Below are positions 36,688 through 46,397 of a stretch of DNA of 64,000 nt, in pieces; positions within the stretch are counted from its first letter, which is position 1, and every line of letters starts with the position of its first letter. Source of the DNA: JAKVBH01 sp049800955. Lineage in GTDB: Bacteria; Pseudomonadota; Alphaproteobacteria; Rhodobacterales; Rhodobacteraceae. The stretch spans positions 1,612,001 through 1,676,000 of the forward strand of contig NZ_JBNAGA010000001.1 in NCBI RefSeq assembly GCF_049800955.1. Reading direction: 5' to 3'. The translations under genes were made by a program, and so were the position numbers. The notes beneath the pieces were generated by a model. That model was not told where the DNA came from and ran no database searches. It saw nothing but the letters and a program-made list of their open reading frames with translations.

Positions 36688-36797
36688 GCCAACCTCATTG
36701 ATCTGTTTATTGCGCGATGTTGTGACATGACCCTGCCCAAACCGCAATGGCCCGCTCTGTAGCAGAGGTTGCTCAGGCAAGCGTCAAAAAAGGCGCG

Positions 36798-37526
36798 CTA
36801 GTCCTGAACGCGCGTATAGGTGCCCTCGCCCGCCAATATGCCTTTGAACCCGCCGGGTTCATCCAGCGAGAAGACGATGATCGGCAGATTATTATCCCGC
36901 GCAAGCGCAATGGCCGAGGCATCCATGACGCCCAGGTGCTTTTGCAAAACTTCGTCATAGGTGATGCTGTCGTAGCGCTTGGCATCAGGGTTTTTGACGG
37001 GATCCTTGTCGTAGACGCCATCGACCTTCGTACCTTTGAAGATGGCCTCACAGGCCATTTCGTTTGCACGCAAGGTCGCAGCGGTATCGGTCGTGAAATA
37101 AGGGTTGCCTGTGCCTGCGGCGAAGATACAGACGCGTTTTTTCTCCAGGTGGCGCACCGCGCGGCGGCGAATGTAGGGCTCACAGACCTGATCCATGGGA
37201 ATAGCTGAGATGACCCGGGTATAAACACCCAGACCTTCGAGTGCCGATTGCATCGCCAACGCATTCATGACCGTGGCCAGCATACCCATGTAATCGGCCG
37301 TTGTGCGCTCCATCCCCTGCGCGGAGCCTTGCAGCCCCCGAAAGACATTGCCGCCCCCAATGACCATGCAAATCTCGACGCCCATATCATGGACCGTTTT
37401 GACCTCGCGCGCGATCCGCTCAACGGTCGGCGGATGCAGGCCAAAGCCCTGATCCCCCATCAATGCCTCACCAGAGATTTTCAGCATGACGCGTTTGAAG
37501 GTGGTTTGATCAGGCGTGTCGGACAT
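36798..37526 (-). CDS. pyrH: uridylate kinase
   Basis: A 242-residue hexameric UMP kinase of the amino acid kinase fold. Family marks are KRVMLKISGEALMGDQGFG at the N-terminus, CMVIGGGNVFRG, TADYMGMLATVMNALAMQSA and VCIFAAGTGNPYFTTDTAA, with SMDEPGGFKGI-like end. Start 37526 (MSDTPDQTTF) suits the family; an in-frame ATG at 37595 would extend into the divergent miaA region. It heads the envelope operon. rpsB and tsf, its usual upstream neighbours, are absent. Confidence 0.96.
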   Translation of the reverse strand: MSDTPDQTTFKRVMLKISGEALMGDQGFGLHPPTVERIAREVKTVHDMGVEICMVIGGGNVFRGLQGSAQGMERTTADYMGMLATVMNALAMQSALEGLGVYTRVISAIPMDQVCEPYIRRRAVRHLEKKRVCIFAAGTGNPYFTTDTAATLRANEMACEAIFKGTKVDGVYDKDPVKNPDAKRYDSITYDEVLQKHLGVMDASAIALARDNNLPIIVFSLDEPGGFKGILAGEGTYTRVQD

Positions 37527-37620
37527 TGTAGGGCTCCCATGGCGCGCAGGCATTCGTTCGACGCGCAAAATGAAGGAATTGTCGGGGCAGTTCAATGCGG
37601 GTTTCTGCGCAATCTCAAGA

Positions 37621-38523
37621 ATGGGTCAAACGGGCGTGACGTCACCTTTCACAGACCTGTCACGGGAGCGCCCCGTGCTCATCTACGGGCCCACGGCAAG
37701 CGGGAAATCCGCCCTTGCGCTTGAGATCGCCGAGCGGTTGGGCGGCGTGATCGTGAATGCCGACGCCAGTCAGGTCTTCAGCAATTGGTCCGTGTTGACG
37801 GCGCGCCCGCCGGATGCGGATCTGCGCCGGGCTCCGCATCACTTGTATGGGCATAAACCCTTTGATGCGCCCTATTCCGTCGGGCATTGGCTGCGCGAGG
37901 TTGCCCCATTTCTGCAAGGCCCCGACCGACCGATCATCGTGGGGGGAACGGGGCTTTACCTGACGGCTCTGACGGAAGGGTTGGCTGAGATCCCCCCCAC
38001 ACCTACGGGTATCAGAGAACGCGCCGATGCCATTCGCCTGTCGGGCCAGTTGAGCGACATGATCGCCCAGCTGGACGCACCAACCCGGCAACGGATTGAC
38101 CTGCAAAACCCCATGCGTGTCCAGAGAGCGTGGGAAGTACTTCAAACAACAGGCCGGGGCTTGGCCGACTGGCAAGACGACACGCCGCCCCCAGCGCTGT
38201 CGCTCGAGAGCTGCCATGCGATTTCCGTCGTGTCCGACACCGAATGGCTCAACAGGCGGATCGCCCTGAGATTTGACCAAATGCTGAAAACCGGTGCTCT
38301 CGAGGAGGCGCGCAGCAACCTGGCGCATTGGGATCCCACGCGTCTTTCGATGAAAGCCATCGGCGCGGCCGAGTTGATAGCTCACCTCAAAGGCGAGCTA
38401 TCACTGGACGAAGCCCGGGAGCGCGCGACGATTGCAACGCGGCAATTTGCCAAACGCCAACGAACCTGGACCCGCGCTCGATTCCGTTCCTGGACCACTT
38501 GGCACGCAGATCAGACGGATTGA
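37621..38523 (+). CDS. miaA: tRNA dimethylallyltransferase
   Basis: A 300-residue enzyme that adds the isopentenyl group to A37 of tRNAs reading UNN codons. The P-loop is LIYGPTASGKSALALEIAER, followed by VNADASQVFSNWSVLTARPP and PIIVGGTGLYLTALTEGLAE, all family marks; the C-terminus has FAKRQRTWTRARF. ATG 37621 is preferred to an in-frame ATG at 37516 that lies inside the divergent pyrH start region. DMAPP needed here derives from the MEP pathway that includes dxr. Confidence 0.94.
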   Translation: MGQTGVTSPFTDLSRERPVLIYGPTASGKSALALEIAERLGGVIVNADASQVFSNWSVLTARPPDADLRRAPHHLYGHKPFDAPYSVGHWLREVAPFLQGPDRPIIVGGTGLYLTALTEGLAEIPPTPTGIRERADAIRLSGQLSDMIAQLDAPTRQRIDLQNPMRVQRAWEVLQTTGRGLADWQDDTPPPALSLESCHAISVVSDTEWLNRRIALRFDQMLKTGALEEARSNLAHWDPTRLSMKAIGAAELIAHLKGELSLDEARERATIATRQFAKRQRTWTRARFRSWTTWHADQTD

Positions 38524-38806
38524 CCCTCCAACTTTTCGCCACTCAAAGCGCTGTGAGAATAACGTAACGTCAGCCGTCTTCGCACGCAGATCTGATCCAC
38601 CGGATCGCCGAGGTGTCGCATTTGTTATATTCATATGTCGCTTTTTGACCAAAAAATGCATAACAACCCGTTGACCTATGGGTGCAAACAATGCCGAATG
38701 GCGCACAGGGGAAGAGACGCTTGGGCGGTTGCGTGAAACGATGACCGGGAAGACCCTCACTCTTTCGGAAGATGACAAACGAAGACTGTGTCACAGGGAG
38801 TATATT

Positions 38807-40483
38807 ATGACGCATCACGACACCTCGCTGACCCGGATCCATCCGGCGGCGAACATGTACGCAGACGAATGCAAATCCGGCGCGCTGAGCCGCCGTGAGT
38901 TTCTCGCGCGTACAACCGCACTTGGCGTAAGCGCCGCGGCCGCCTACGGCATGATTGGCCTGGCAAGCCCGGCACGCGCCGCGGGCCATGCCCAGAAGGG
39001 CGGCACGATCCGCATGCAGATGGAAGTCCGCGCGCCCAAAGACCCGCGCACGTATGACTGGACGCAGATGGCCTATGTCACGGCTGGCACGCTGGAATAC
39101 CTGATCGAATACAACAGCGACGGTACGTTCCGTGGCATGTTGGTCGAGAGCTGGGAGGTCAATGACGACGCCACCGAATTCACGCTCAATGTCCGTCAGG
39201 GTGTGAAGTGGAACAATGGTGATGACTTCACGGCCGACGATGTTGCCCGTGTGATCACTGGCTGGTGCGACACAAGCGTTGAGGGCAACTCGATGGCCGC
39301 GCGCATGACATCGCTCGTCGATGATGCGACAGGTCAGGCCGCCGAAGGCGCGATCACAGCGGATGGGAGCAAGGTCATCCTGAAAACCAAAGCGCCTGAC
39401 ATCACGCTGATCCCCGGCATGGCGGATTATCCGGCTGCCGTGACGCATGCATCCTACGATGCCAACGCCGATATCACGCAAGACCTCATAGGCACCGGCC
39501 CGATGGTCGTTGAAAGCCATGAAGTGGGCGTGAAATCCGTTCTCGTGCGCGGCGATCACCCATGGTGGGGCGACGCAGCACTCGAAGGCGGCGGCTTTTT
39601 TGCAGACCGCATCGAATACATCGACTACGGCACGGACCCCTCTGCATGGGTTGCGGCGGCCGAAGCCGAAGAAGTCGACATGTTCTACGAAACCGTTGGT
39701 GACTTCGTGGACATCATGGATGCGATTGGCTGGGAAAAATCCGAAATCGCAACTGGCTCGACCATTGTTGTGCGCCCCAACCAGTTGGCCACAGATGCCG
39801 ATGGCAATGTGATCTACGGCGACAAGCGCGCCCGTCAGGCGCTTGCCATGGCGGTTGACAATGCCGTGTGCAACGAGCTGGGCAACGCAGGCCGCGGTGT
39901 TCCGGCAGACAATTGCCACGTGGGCCCTGTGCACCCTGAGCATGATGCCAGCGTGACCCGCCTGCCCCATGATCCTGCGAAAGCCAAGGAGCTTTGGGAC
40001 GCCGCCGGCATGACAGATGTCGAGATCGAGCTGCATTCGATTGACGACGACTGGCGCAAGAACACGACCGACGCTGTCGCAGCCCAGCTGCGCGACGCAG
40101 GCATCAACGTAAAGCGCACCATCCTGCCCGGGACCACGTTCTGGAACGACTGGACGAAATACGCCTTCTCCTCGACCAACTGGAACCACCGCCCGCTGGG
40201 CACGCAGGTTCTGGGTCTGGCGTATAAATCTGGTGAGGCGTGGAACGAATTTGGATGGTCCAATGCCGAGTTCGACGCGCTGCTGGCGGAAGCCAACGGC
40301 ATCGCGGATGCAGAAAAGCGCCGCGAAGTCATGGGCAAGATGCAGGCCATCGTGATTGACGAAGGTGTGACGATCCAGCCCTACTGGCGCTCGCTCTATC
40401 GTCACAACAACGGGACGATTGGCGATGCGGACATGCACATCGCCTACCTGCCGCAAATCTACAAGTGGCACGTTAAAGGCTAA
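38807..40483 (+). CDS. peptide/opine-type ABC transporter substrate-binding protein (SBP_bac_5), Tat-exported
   Basis: A 558-residue family 5 solute-binding protein. The twin-arginine signal is at residues 28-34 (SRREFLA) followed by TTALGVSAAAAYGMIGLASP and cleavage near ARAAG, so it is exported folded. The core has VESWEVNDDATEFTLNVRQG, VKWNNGDDFTADDVARVI and the hinge YGDKRARQALAMAVDN. Start 38807 follows CAGGGAG; an in-frame ATG at 38678 precedes it without a signal. It should deliver peptides or related ligands to the permeases downstream. The ligand cannot be read from the sequence. Confidence 0.92.
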   Translation: MTHHDTSLTRIHPAANMYADECKSGALSRREFLARTTALGVSAAAAYGMIGLASPARAAGHAQKGGTIRMQMEVRAPKDPRTYDWTQMAYVTAGTLEYLIEYNSDGTFRGMLVESWEVNDDATEFTLNVRQGVKWNNGDDFTADDVARVITGWCDTSVEGNSMAARMTSLVDDATGQAAEGAITADGSKVILKTKAPDITLIPGMADYPAAVTHASYDANADITQDLIGTGPMVVESHEVGVKSVLVRGDHPWWGDAALEGGGFFADRIEYIDYGTDPSAWVAAAEAEEVDMFYETVGDFVDIMDAIGWEKSEIATGSTIVVRPNQLATDADGNVIYGDKRARQALAMAVDNAVCNELGNAGRGVPADNCHVGPVHPEHDASVTRLPHDPAKAKELWDAAGMTDVEIELHSIDDDWRKNTTDAVAAQLRDAGINVKRTILPGTTFWNDWTKYAFSSTNWNHRPLGTQVLGLAYKSGEAWNEFGWSNAEFDALLAEANGIADAEKRREVMGKMQAIVIDEGVTIQPYWRSLYRHNNGTIGDADMHIAYLPQIYKWHVKG

Positions 40484-40492
40484 GCAAAATCA

Positions 40493-40525
40493 GGGGCCGC
40501 GCGAGATAGATCGCGCGGCCCTTTC
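40493..40525 (+). terminator. stem-loop between binding-protein and permease genes
   Basis: GGGGCCGCGCGA pairs with TCGCGCGGCCCT over 12 bases (one G-U) around a six-base loop, followed by TTT. It starts nine bases after the binding-protein stop and probably reduces transcription into the permease genes or protects the upstream message. Confidence 0.7.
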
Positions 40526-40600
40526 ATAAAACGCGCCCGAAAACGGGCCATGATCTGATGCGGTCACCTTGCCCGCAGCTTGCCACCAACAGGGGCTCAC

Positions 40601-41686
40601 ATGGGATTGTTCATTTTGCGCAGGCTGGGGGTCATGGTCCTCACTGCGCTCTGCCTGACTTACCTCGTCTTTTTCATGACGAACCTTTATCCGAACCTCG
40701 AAAAGCTCGCGAAAACGCAGGGCAATTTCCGAATGTCGGACGAAGCCGTCGCCTCATGGCTCGAAAAAGGCGGCTATCTGCAATCAACGCCAAAGAAATA
40801 TGCCGAATGGGTTGGGCTGGTGCCCTCGTATCAGCACACGGCCGAGGATGGCACAGTCACGGGCCGCTGCATCGCGCCCGGGCAAGACCCGGCTGAGGCC
40901 CCCAGTTTCTGCGGCATTCTGCAAGGCTACTGGGGCTTTTCCACGGTGTTCAAGGACGAAGTCGGCACGATCATTGCAGAGCGCGGCAGTCAAACGGCCA
41001 AGCTGATGCTCTGGGTGCTGCTTGTCATGGTCCCCTCCGCGCTGATTGTGGGCATCCTCGCGGGCATGCGGGAGGGCTCACGGACGGACCGGACGCTCTC
41101 GACCTTTGCCATCACAACCACCGCGACGCCTGAGTATGTTTCCGGGGTTATCCTGATTGCGATCTTTGCGGCCTCGGCCTCGCCTCTCAACCAATGGCTC
41201 GCCGCCAATGACTGGATTGAAGGACGCACCCTGCTCAAGGGCACGGCGACCTCAGCCATGGAAAACGCGACCTTCGAGAATTTCTTTCTGCCGGTCATTA
41301 CGATTGCGCTCTACGGCATGGGCTACATCGCCCGCATGACGCGCGCCTCAATGGCGGAAGTGATGACGGCGCAATACATCAGGACGGCACGGCTCAAGGG
41401 CGTGTCCTTCCCCAATATCGTCGTCAAACATGCGCTGCGCAATGCGCTCATCGCGCCCTTCACCGTCATCATGCTGCAAATCCCATGGCTGCTGAATGGC
41501 GTTGTGATCGTCGAGACGCTCTTCAACTTCAAAGGCTTCGGCTGGACGCTTGTTCAAGCGGCGGGCAACAACGACATCGAGCTGCTGCTTGGCGTCTCGG
41601 TTGTCTCGGTCGTGGTCGTGCTCATCACGCAGCTGATCTCGGATATCGGCTACGTCTATCTCAACCCGCGCATCAGCGTCAGCTAA
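40601..41686 (+). CDS. peptide-type ABC transporter permease (OppB/DppB-like)
   Basis: A 361-residue inner-membrane permease with the BPD_transp_1 core. The first helix is LGVMVLTALCLTYLVFFMTN; a periplasmic segment of about 100 residues with two cysteines follows, then the core helices. The EAA loop is YIRTARLKGVSFPNIVVKHA, ending in LRNALIAPFTVIM. ATG 40601 follows AGGGG and is preferred to an in-frame GTG-type start at 40580. It forms the channel with the next gene. Confidence 0.92.
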   Translation: MGLFILRRLGVMVLTALCLTYLVFFMTNLYPNLEKLAKTQGNFRMSDEAVASWLEKGGYLQSTPKKYAEWVGLVPSYQHTAEDGTVTGRCIAPGQDPAEAPSFCGILQGYWGFSTVFKDEVGTIIAERGSQTAKLMLWVLLVMVPSALIVGILAGMREGSRTDRTLSTFAITTTATPEYVSGVILIAIFAASASPLNQWLAANDWIEGRTLLKGTATSAMENATFENFFLPVITIALYGMGYIARMTRASMAEVMTAQYIRTARLKGVSFPNIVVKHALRNALIAPFTVIMLQIPWLLNGVVIVETLFNFKGFGWTLVQAAGNNDIELLLGVSVVSVVVVLITQLISDIGYVYLNPRISVS

Positions 41687-41699
41687 GGGAGGTCTGATC

Positions 41700-43139
41700 A
41701 TGGAACCACTTACCTGGACGGGAAGCCTCGCCTTTCTGAACATTCCGCTGAGCCTGGCCTGCCTTGGCCTGCTCGCGGTCTTCATCCTGACATTCTTCGT
41801 CAGCGCGCCTGCGGAGGGTCGCAACGTGCTGAACGCAGACGGATCTGTCTCTGCCGCAGGCCCTGGCCTCGGTGGCATCCTGAATGCAGCGCTGACGGTC
41901 CTGCTTGGGATCGTGTTGCTCCTGTTGGTCATATACGTGGCTGCAGGTGCGGCCATGGGGACAAGCGCAGGTATTCTGGGTGGCATTTCGCAGCAATTGG
42001 TCCCGGTGTGGGGCACGCTGATTGCGCTCTTCACGCTCTCGATCGTCTACAAGCGTAGACTGGGCCTCTACGGCAAGCTCTTTGACAGCACCGTGGGCAT
42101 GATCGGCTTTGGCATCGTGATGTTCTGGGTCTTTGTCGGCATCTTCGGCGCGATGGATCTGATCGTCACCCATGACAGCCTCAGCCAGGTCTCCGGCATG
42201 AAAAACAAAGTTCCCGGGACGCCACTCAGGGGCGCCGAGGACGGCGAGTTTGCCTGGTATCTGCTGGGCGGCGACAATCTCGCACGTGACATCTTCAGTC
42301 GGGTCGTCAAAGGGGCCTGGGTTGTGGTGCAGATCGCACCTTTGGCGACGCTCTTTGCCTTCATGGTTGGCATCACATTAGGCCTGCCTGCGGGCTACTA
42401 CGGCGGGTCGCTCGATGTCTTCCTGTCGTTTCTCGCCAACCTGATCCTCGCCTTCCCTGTGATCTTGCTGTTTTACCTGCTGGTCACACCGGAGATCGTT
42501 TTGACGGGCCTGCCGCAATATATGGCGGCGGTGCTGTTCTTCTTTCCGATCATCTTCGTGGGCGTGCTGATCCATTCGCGGTTTCGGACCCAGCCCTCGA
42601 AGAATATGATGTATCTGGCGATCGTGCTGATCCCGCTGGTGCTGCTCTACACCTCCGCGGTCGGCGCGCCCGACAGCAAGATCACCCTGCCGGGCATCAT
42701 TGACTGGTTCGATATTGCGCCGGGCATTCTCGTGGTCTTTGTCTCTGTGGTCTTTGTGAACTCGCCCACCGTGTTTCGGATCGTGCGCGGGCTCGCGCTC
42801 GACATCAAGACACGCGACTACGTGGCCGCGGCGCAGACCCGGGGCGAGCGGCCTTGGTACATCATGCTTTGGGAGATCCTGCCCAATGCGCGCGGTCCAT
42901 TGATCGTCGATTTCTGCCTACGGATTGGCTACACCACGATCCTTCTGGGAACTTTGGGCTTCTTTGGCCTTGGTCTGCCGCCCGAGAGCCCCGATTGGGG
43001 ATCGACGATCAACGAAGGTCGCAAGCTTCTGTCGATATACATGCACCCCGCCCTGCCCCCGGCCTTCGCACTTCTAACCCTTGTTCTGGGTCTGAACCTG
43101 CTGGCCGATGGCTTGCGCGAAGAGAGCCTGAGAGATTGA
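41700..43139 (+). CDS. peptide-type ABC transporter permease (OppC/DppC-like), extended
   Basis: A 479-residue permease, longer than usual OppC (about 300) because of an N-terminal part with two or three additional helices (SLACLGLLAVFILTFFVSAP, LTVLLGIVLLLLVIYVAAGA) and an internal periplasmic-loop insertion. The core is evident from GDNLARDIFSRVVKGAWVVV onward and the EAA loop reads YVAAAQTRGERPWYIMLWEI. GGGAGG lies eight bases before the ATG. It begins 14 bases after its partner permease. Confidence 0.92.
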   Translation: MEPLTWTGSLAFLNIPLSLACLGLLAVFILTFFVSAPAEGRNVLNADGSVSAAGPGLGGILNAALTVLLGIVLLLLVIYVAAGAAMGTSAGILGGISQQLVPVWGTLIALFTLSIVYKRRLGLYGKLFDSTVGMIGFGIVMFWVFVGIFGAMDLIVTHDSLSQVSGMKNKVPGTPLRGAEDGEFAWYLLGGDNLARDIFSRVVKGAWVVVQIAPLATLFAFMVGITLGLPAGYYGGSLDVFLSFLANLILAFPVILLFYLLVTPEIVLTGLPQYMAAVLFFFPIIFVGVLIHSRFRTQPSKNMMYLAIVLIPLVLLYTSAVGAPDSKITLPGIIDWFDIAPGILVVFVSVVFVNSPTVFRIVRGLALDIKTRDYVAAAQTRGERPWYIMLWEILPNARGPLIVDFCLRIGYTTILLGTLGFFGLGLPPESPDWGSTINEGRKLLSIYMHPALPPAFALLTLVLGLNLLADGLREESLRD

Positions 43140-43267
43140 TCAAACGGGGACCTCGGGCGTCGTCCATTGTGCTTGAACCAATGGCGCACATGAACGACCC
43201 CCAGACCCCGGCGTATTTTTGGCCAGAAGAAACGCGGCATGCGTCATTTGGCTTGGGAGAGTAAAAG

Positions 43268-45355
43268 ATGTCGAAACTGGATTATGACGGCCCTGTGCTC
43301 GAAATTGACAAGCTGTCGATTTCATTCTTCACGCGGCTCAGAGAGATACCTGCCGTCATGGATTTCTCCGTCGCTGTGCAACCGGGCGAAGCCGTGGGGC
43401 TCGTGGGCGAATCCGGATGTGGCAAATCCACCGTGGCGCTTGGCGTCATGCAGGATCTTGGCGTGAATGGCCGGATCGTGGGTGGGTCGATCAAGTTCAA
43501 GGGCCGCGATCTGTCGACAATGACCGATGACGAGCTGCGCGACATTCGCGGCTCGGAAATCGCCATGATCTACCAGGAGCCCATGGCCTCGCTGAACCCG
43601 GCCATGAAGATTGGCAAGCAGCTCATGGAGGTTCCCATCATTCACGAGGGAACATCCGAGAGTGACGCCTATGCGCGGGCGCTGGAAGTTGTCACGGATG
43701 TGAAGCTGCCGGACCCCAAACGGATCCTTGACAGCTACCCCCACCAGCTCTCCGGCGGTCAGCAACAGCGGATCGTGATTGCCATGGCGCTCATGTCGAA
43801 ACCGTCGCTTTTGATCCTCGATGAGCCCACCACCGCGCTGGACGTCACGGTTGAGGCAGCGGTTGTTGAGCTCGTCAAAGACCTTGGCAAGAAATACGGC
43901 ACCTCGATGCTCTTTATCTCGCACAACCTTGGCCTCGTGCTGGAAACCTGTGACAGGCTCTGCGTGATGTATTCTGGCGAAGCGGTTGAGCGCGGCTCGA
44001 TCACGGATGTTTTCGATGAGATGCAGCACCCCTATACGCAGGCACTTTTCCGCTCGATCCCTCTGCCTGGGGCCGATAAATCGTCCCGCCCTCTGGTGGC
44101 GATCCCCGGCAACTTCCCTTTGCCCCATGAGCGGCCCAATGGCTGCAACTTTGGGCCGCGCTGCGATTACTTCGAGCCGGGCCGCTGCGATGCGCAAGAC
44201 ATCCCGATGTCTGATGTGCCCGGCAATGACCGCCACGCCACGCGCTGTCTGAAGTTTCAGGAGATCGATTGGGATGCGCCTATCGAAGTAGCCGACAAAA
44301 AGGAAAAGGCCGAGGTCGGTCAGGTTGTTCTCAAGATGGACAATCTCAAGAAATACTACGAAGTCGCAGCCAATGCGCTCTTTGGCGGTGGCGGCGAGAA
44401 GAAGGTCGTGAAGGCCAACGAGACGCTGTCCTTTGAGGCGCGCGAGAGCGAGACGCTGGCCATCGTGGGCGAATCCGGTTGCGGCAAATCAACCTTCGCC
44501 AAGGTGCTCATGGGATTGGAGACGGCGACGGAGGGCAAGATCATCCTCGACAACCGCGACATCGAATCCACCCCCATCGAGAACCGCGACACCAAGACCA
44601 TCGCGGATGTTCAGATGGTCTTCCAGAACCCGTTTGATACGCTGAACCCGTCGATGACCGTGGGCCGTCAGATCATTCGCGCGTTGGAGATCTTCCAGAT
44701 TGGCAAAACCGATGAAGACCGGCGCCAGCGCATGCTGGAACTGCTCGATCTGGTCAAACTGCCCCGCGCTTTTGCTGACCGCATGCCGCGTCAGCTCTCT
44801 GGCGGACAAAAGCAACGGGTGGGTATTGCGCGCGCCTTTGCGGGCGATGCGCGGATCGTCGTTGCCGACGAGCCGGTCTCCGCACTGGACGTGTCCGTTC
44901 AGGCTGCTGTGACGGACCTTCTGATGGACATTCAGCGCGAGCAAAAGACCACGCTGCTTTTCATCAGCCACGACCTGTCAATCGTGCGCTACCTCTCGGA
45001 TCGCGTGATGGTGATGTATCTTGGCCATGTGGTCGAGCTTGGGACCACGGAGCAGGTCTTTGCACCGCCCTATCATCCCTACACCGAGGCGCTGCTCTCG
45101 GCGGTGCCCATCGCGGATACCTCGGTCAAGAAAAAACACATCGTGCTCGAAGGCGATATCCCATCTGCGATGAACCCGCCGCCCGGCTGCCCTTTCCAGA
45201 CGCGATGCCGCTGGAAATCACAGGTTGCCGGAGGGCTTTGCGAGAAGGACGTGCCCCCGGTGCGCATCCTGGCCGAAGGTCACCAGATCAAGTGCCACTT
45301 GCCGGCAGAACAGCTCGATGAAATGGAGCCTGTGATCCAGATCGCGGCGGAGTAA
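43268..45355 (+). CDS. peptide-type ABC transporter, fused double ATP-binding protein (OppD-OppF-like)
   Basis: A 695-residue fusion of two ATPases normally made separately. First half: Walker A GESGCGKST near residue 52, signature LSGGQQQRIVIAMALM, Walker B LLILDEPTTALDVT, and an oligopeptide/dipeptide C-terminal module with cysteines (CNFGPRCDYFEPGRC). Second half: Walker A GESGCGKST near 400, signature LSGGQKQRVGIARAF, Walker B IVVADEPVSALDVS, and a second Cys module (CPFQTRCRWKS). Both sites look complete. It follows the permease by 128 bases, a gap that holds a 24-codon frame. Confidence 0.94.
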   Translation: MSKLDYDGPVLEIDKLSISFFTRLREIPAVMDFSVAVQPGEAVGLVGESGCGKSTVALGVMQDLGVNGRIVGGSIKFKGRDLSTMTDDELRDIRGSEIAMIYQEPMASLNPAMKIGKQLMEVPIIHEGTSESDAYARALEVVTDVKLPDPKRILDSYPHQLSGGQQQRIVIAMALMSKPSLLILDEPTTALDVTVEAAVVELVKDLGKKYGTSMLFISHNLGLVLETCDRLCVMYSGEAVERGSITDVFDEMQHPYTQALFRSIPLPGADKSSRPLVAIPGNFPLPHERPNGCNFGPRCDYFEPGRCDAQDIPMSDVPGNDRHATRCLKFQEIDWDAPIEVADKKEKAEVGQVVLKMDNLKKYYEVAANALFGGGGEKKVVKANETLSFEARESETLAIVGESGCGKSTFAKVLMGLETATEGKIILDNRDIESTPIENRDTKTIADVQMVFQNPFDTLNPSMTVGRQIIRALEIFQIGKTDEDRRQRMLELLDLVKLPRAFADRMPRQLSGGQKQRVGIARAFAGDARIVVADEPVSALDVSVQAAVTDLLMDIQREQKTTLLFISHDLSIVRYLSDRVMVMYLGHVVELGTTEQVFAPPYHPYTEALLSAVPIADTSVKKKHIVLEGDIPSAMNPPPGCPFQTRCRWKSQVAGGLCEKDVPPVRILAEGHQIKCHLPAEQLDEMEPVIQIAAE

Positions 45356-45404
45356 GCTCACGCGCCTCCACCGCCACGCCTGCATTCCAACTGGCGCGTT
45401 GGAT

Positions 45405-46307
45405 TTATCCGACGCGCTCAGTTGCAAGGCCGACCATCTTCTTGAGAAACTGAGCCTTGGCCACACCAACCAACACGCCAAAGGCAATGGCCAGCATAGG
45501 GTTGTCAATCACGTGCAGCGTGGAGATGGCTGCGTCGCCGCTGTTCTCTCCGCCGCCGAGCGAAATAACGATGATGCCGGTGACGAAGAGCAAGCAGGCG
45601 ACAAAGCCCGTGATGATGTCAAACAACAGCGTGACAATCGGGCTGGAGAGCTCGCGTTCCAGCGCGAAATACATCTCCAGCGAGGTGATCTTTTCGCCAT
45701 GGGCCATGCCGAAATAGATCAATCGCCCGACCAGCACGCCTGCAATCATGAAGAAGAACGGCGTTGTCTCCTCCGGGGTCCCCAGAAATCCGATGATGGA
45801 CTTGCTGAGCGTGCTACCCGCTGTCCCGCCGAGGAACATGAAGCCCACCAGAACGGCCACCGTCATAAAGATGGGCCAGTTCAGCCGCCTGCGATGGGCA
45901 GGCTTCACACACCGCCGAAAGAACTCATGCCGGGTTTTTTCAACCTGCTGGATATGCGGTTCCAGATCGCCGTCATAGCCATCGTCCAAAGTGGCCGCGA
46001 AAGTGTCTGCCAGACGCTCCATCAATCGCTTGGTGCCGTCTTGATCCCGGAATTCATACATCTGGTTGAGAAGGCCCGTGATCTCCGCCACCAGCCAGGA
46101 CTGATCGTCGGTCAGGCTATGCTCGGCCCGTGCCTCATAGGCCCATTCAAATTCGCTCTTTCGCACGAGTTTCAGCGGGCCCTTTGGCCCTTCCGCAACA
46201 GCGCCCGAGGCCTCTGAAACAGGGGCAACGGATTTCAGAGCCATGCCCGTCGCCCGCTTGGGCGCCATATTGGGTTTCATCGGTCCCGGATGTTTCGGAT
46301 CCGCCAT
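45405..46307 (-). CDS. four-helix inner-membrane protein of unknown function
   Basis: A 300-residue protein. The first 160 residues are soluble and charged (Pro/Ala-rich start, then helical DDQSWLVAEITGLLNQMYEF). Four membrane helices follow: WPIFMTVAVLVGFMFLGGTA, FFFMIAGVLVGRLIYFGMA, IVTLLFDIITGFVACLLFVT and PMLAIAFGVLVGVAKAQFL. The cytosolic N-terminal domain with membrane C-terminus suggests a sensor or scaffold, but I recognise no family. It lies 90 bases downstream of the lytic transglycosylase gene on the same strand and may be co-transcribed. Confidence 0.6.
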   Translation of the reverse strand: MADPKHPGPMKPNMAPKRATGMALKSVAPVSEASGAVAEGPKGPLKLVRKSEFEWAYEARAEHSLTDDQSWLVAEITGLLNQMYEFRDQDGTKRLMERLADTFAATLDDGYDGDLEPHIQQVEKTRHEFFRRCVKPAHRRRLNWPIFMTVAVLVGFMFLGGTAGSTLSKSIIGFLGTPEETTPFFFMIAGVLVGRLIYFGMAHGEKITSLEMYFALERELSSPIVTLLFDIITGFVACLLFVTGIIVISLGGGENSGDAAISTLHVIDNPMLAIAFGVLVGVAKAQFLKKMVGLATERVG

Positions 46308-46397
46308 CTGATATCTCCCTCAAATTTGCCCGCAGGCCTATAAATCAATGGAGGGAGTGTCAGAGAGGCCCAAAGGCTCTGTCAATAGAGCGCTCGC

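Noticed and set aside
38543..38557. Near-copy of the agl palindrome (TCAAAGCGCTGTGA) before the peptide transporter
   Set aside because: One mismatch breaks the symmetry and it is about 250 bases from the binding-protein start; most likely chance.
38570..40471. Open frame of 633 codons on the minus strand
   Set aside because: It is the mirror of the Tat-exported binding-protein gene, whose signal peptide and domain motifs are clear.
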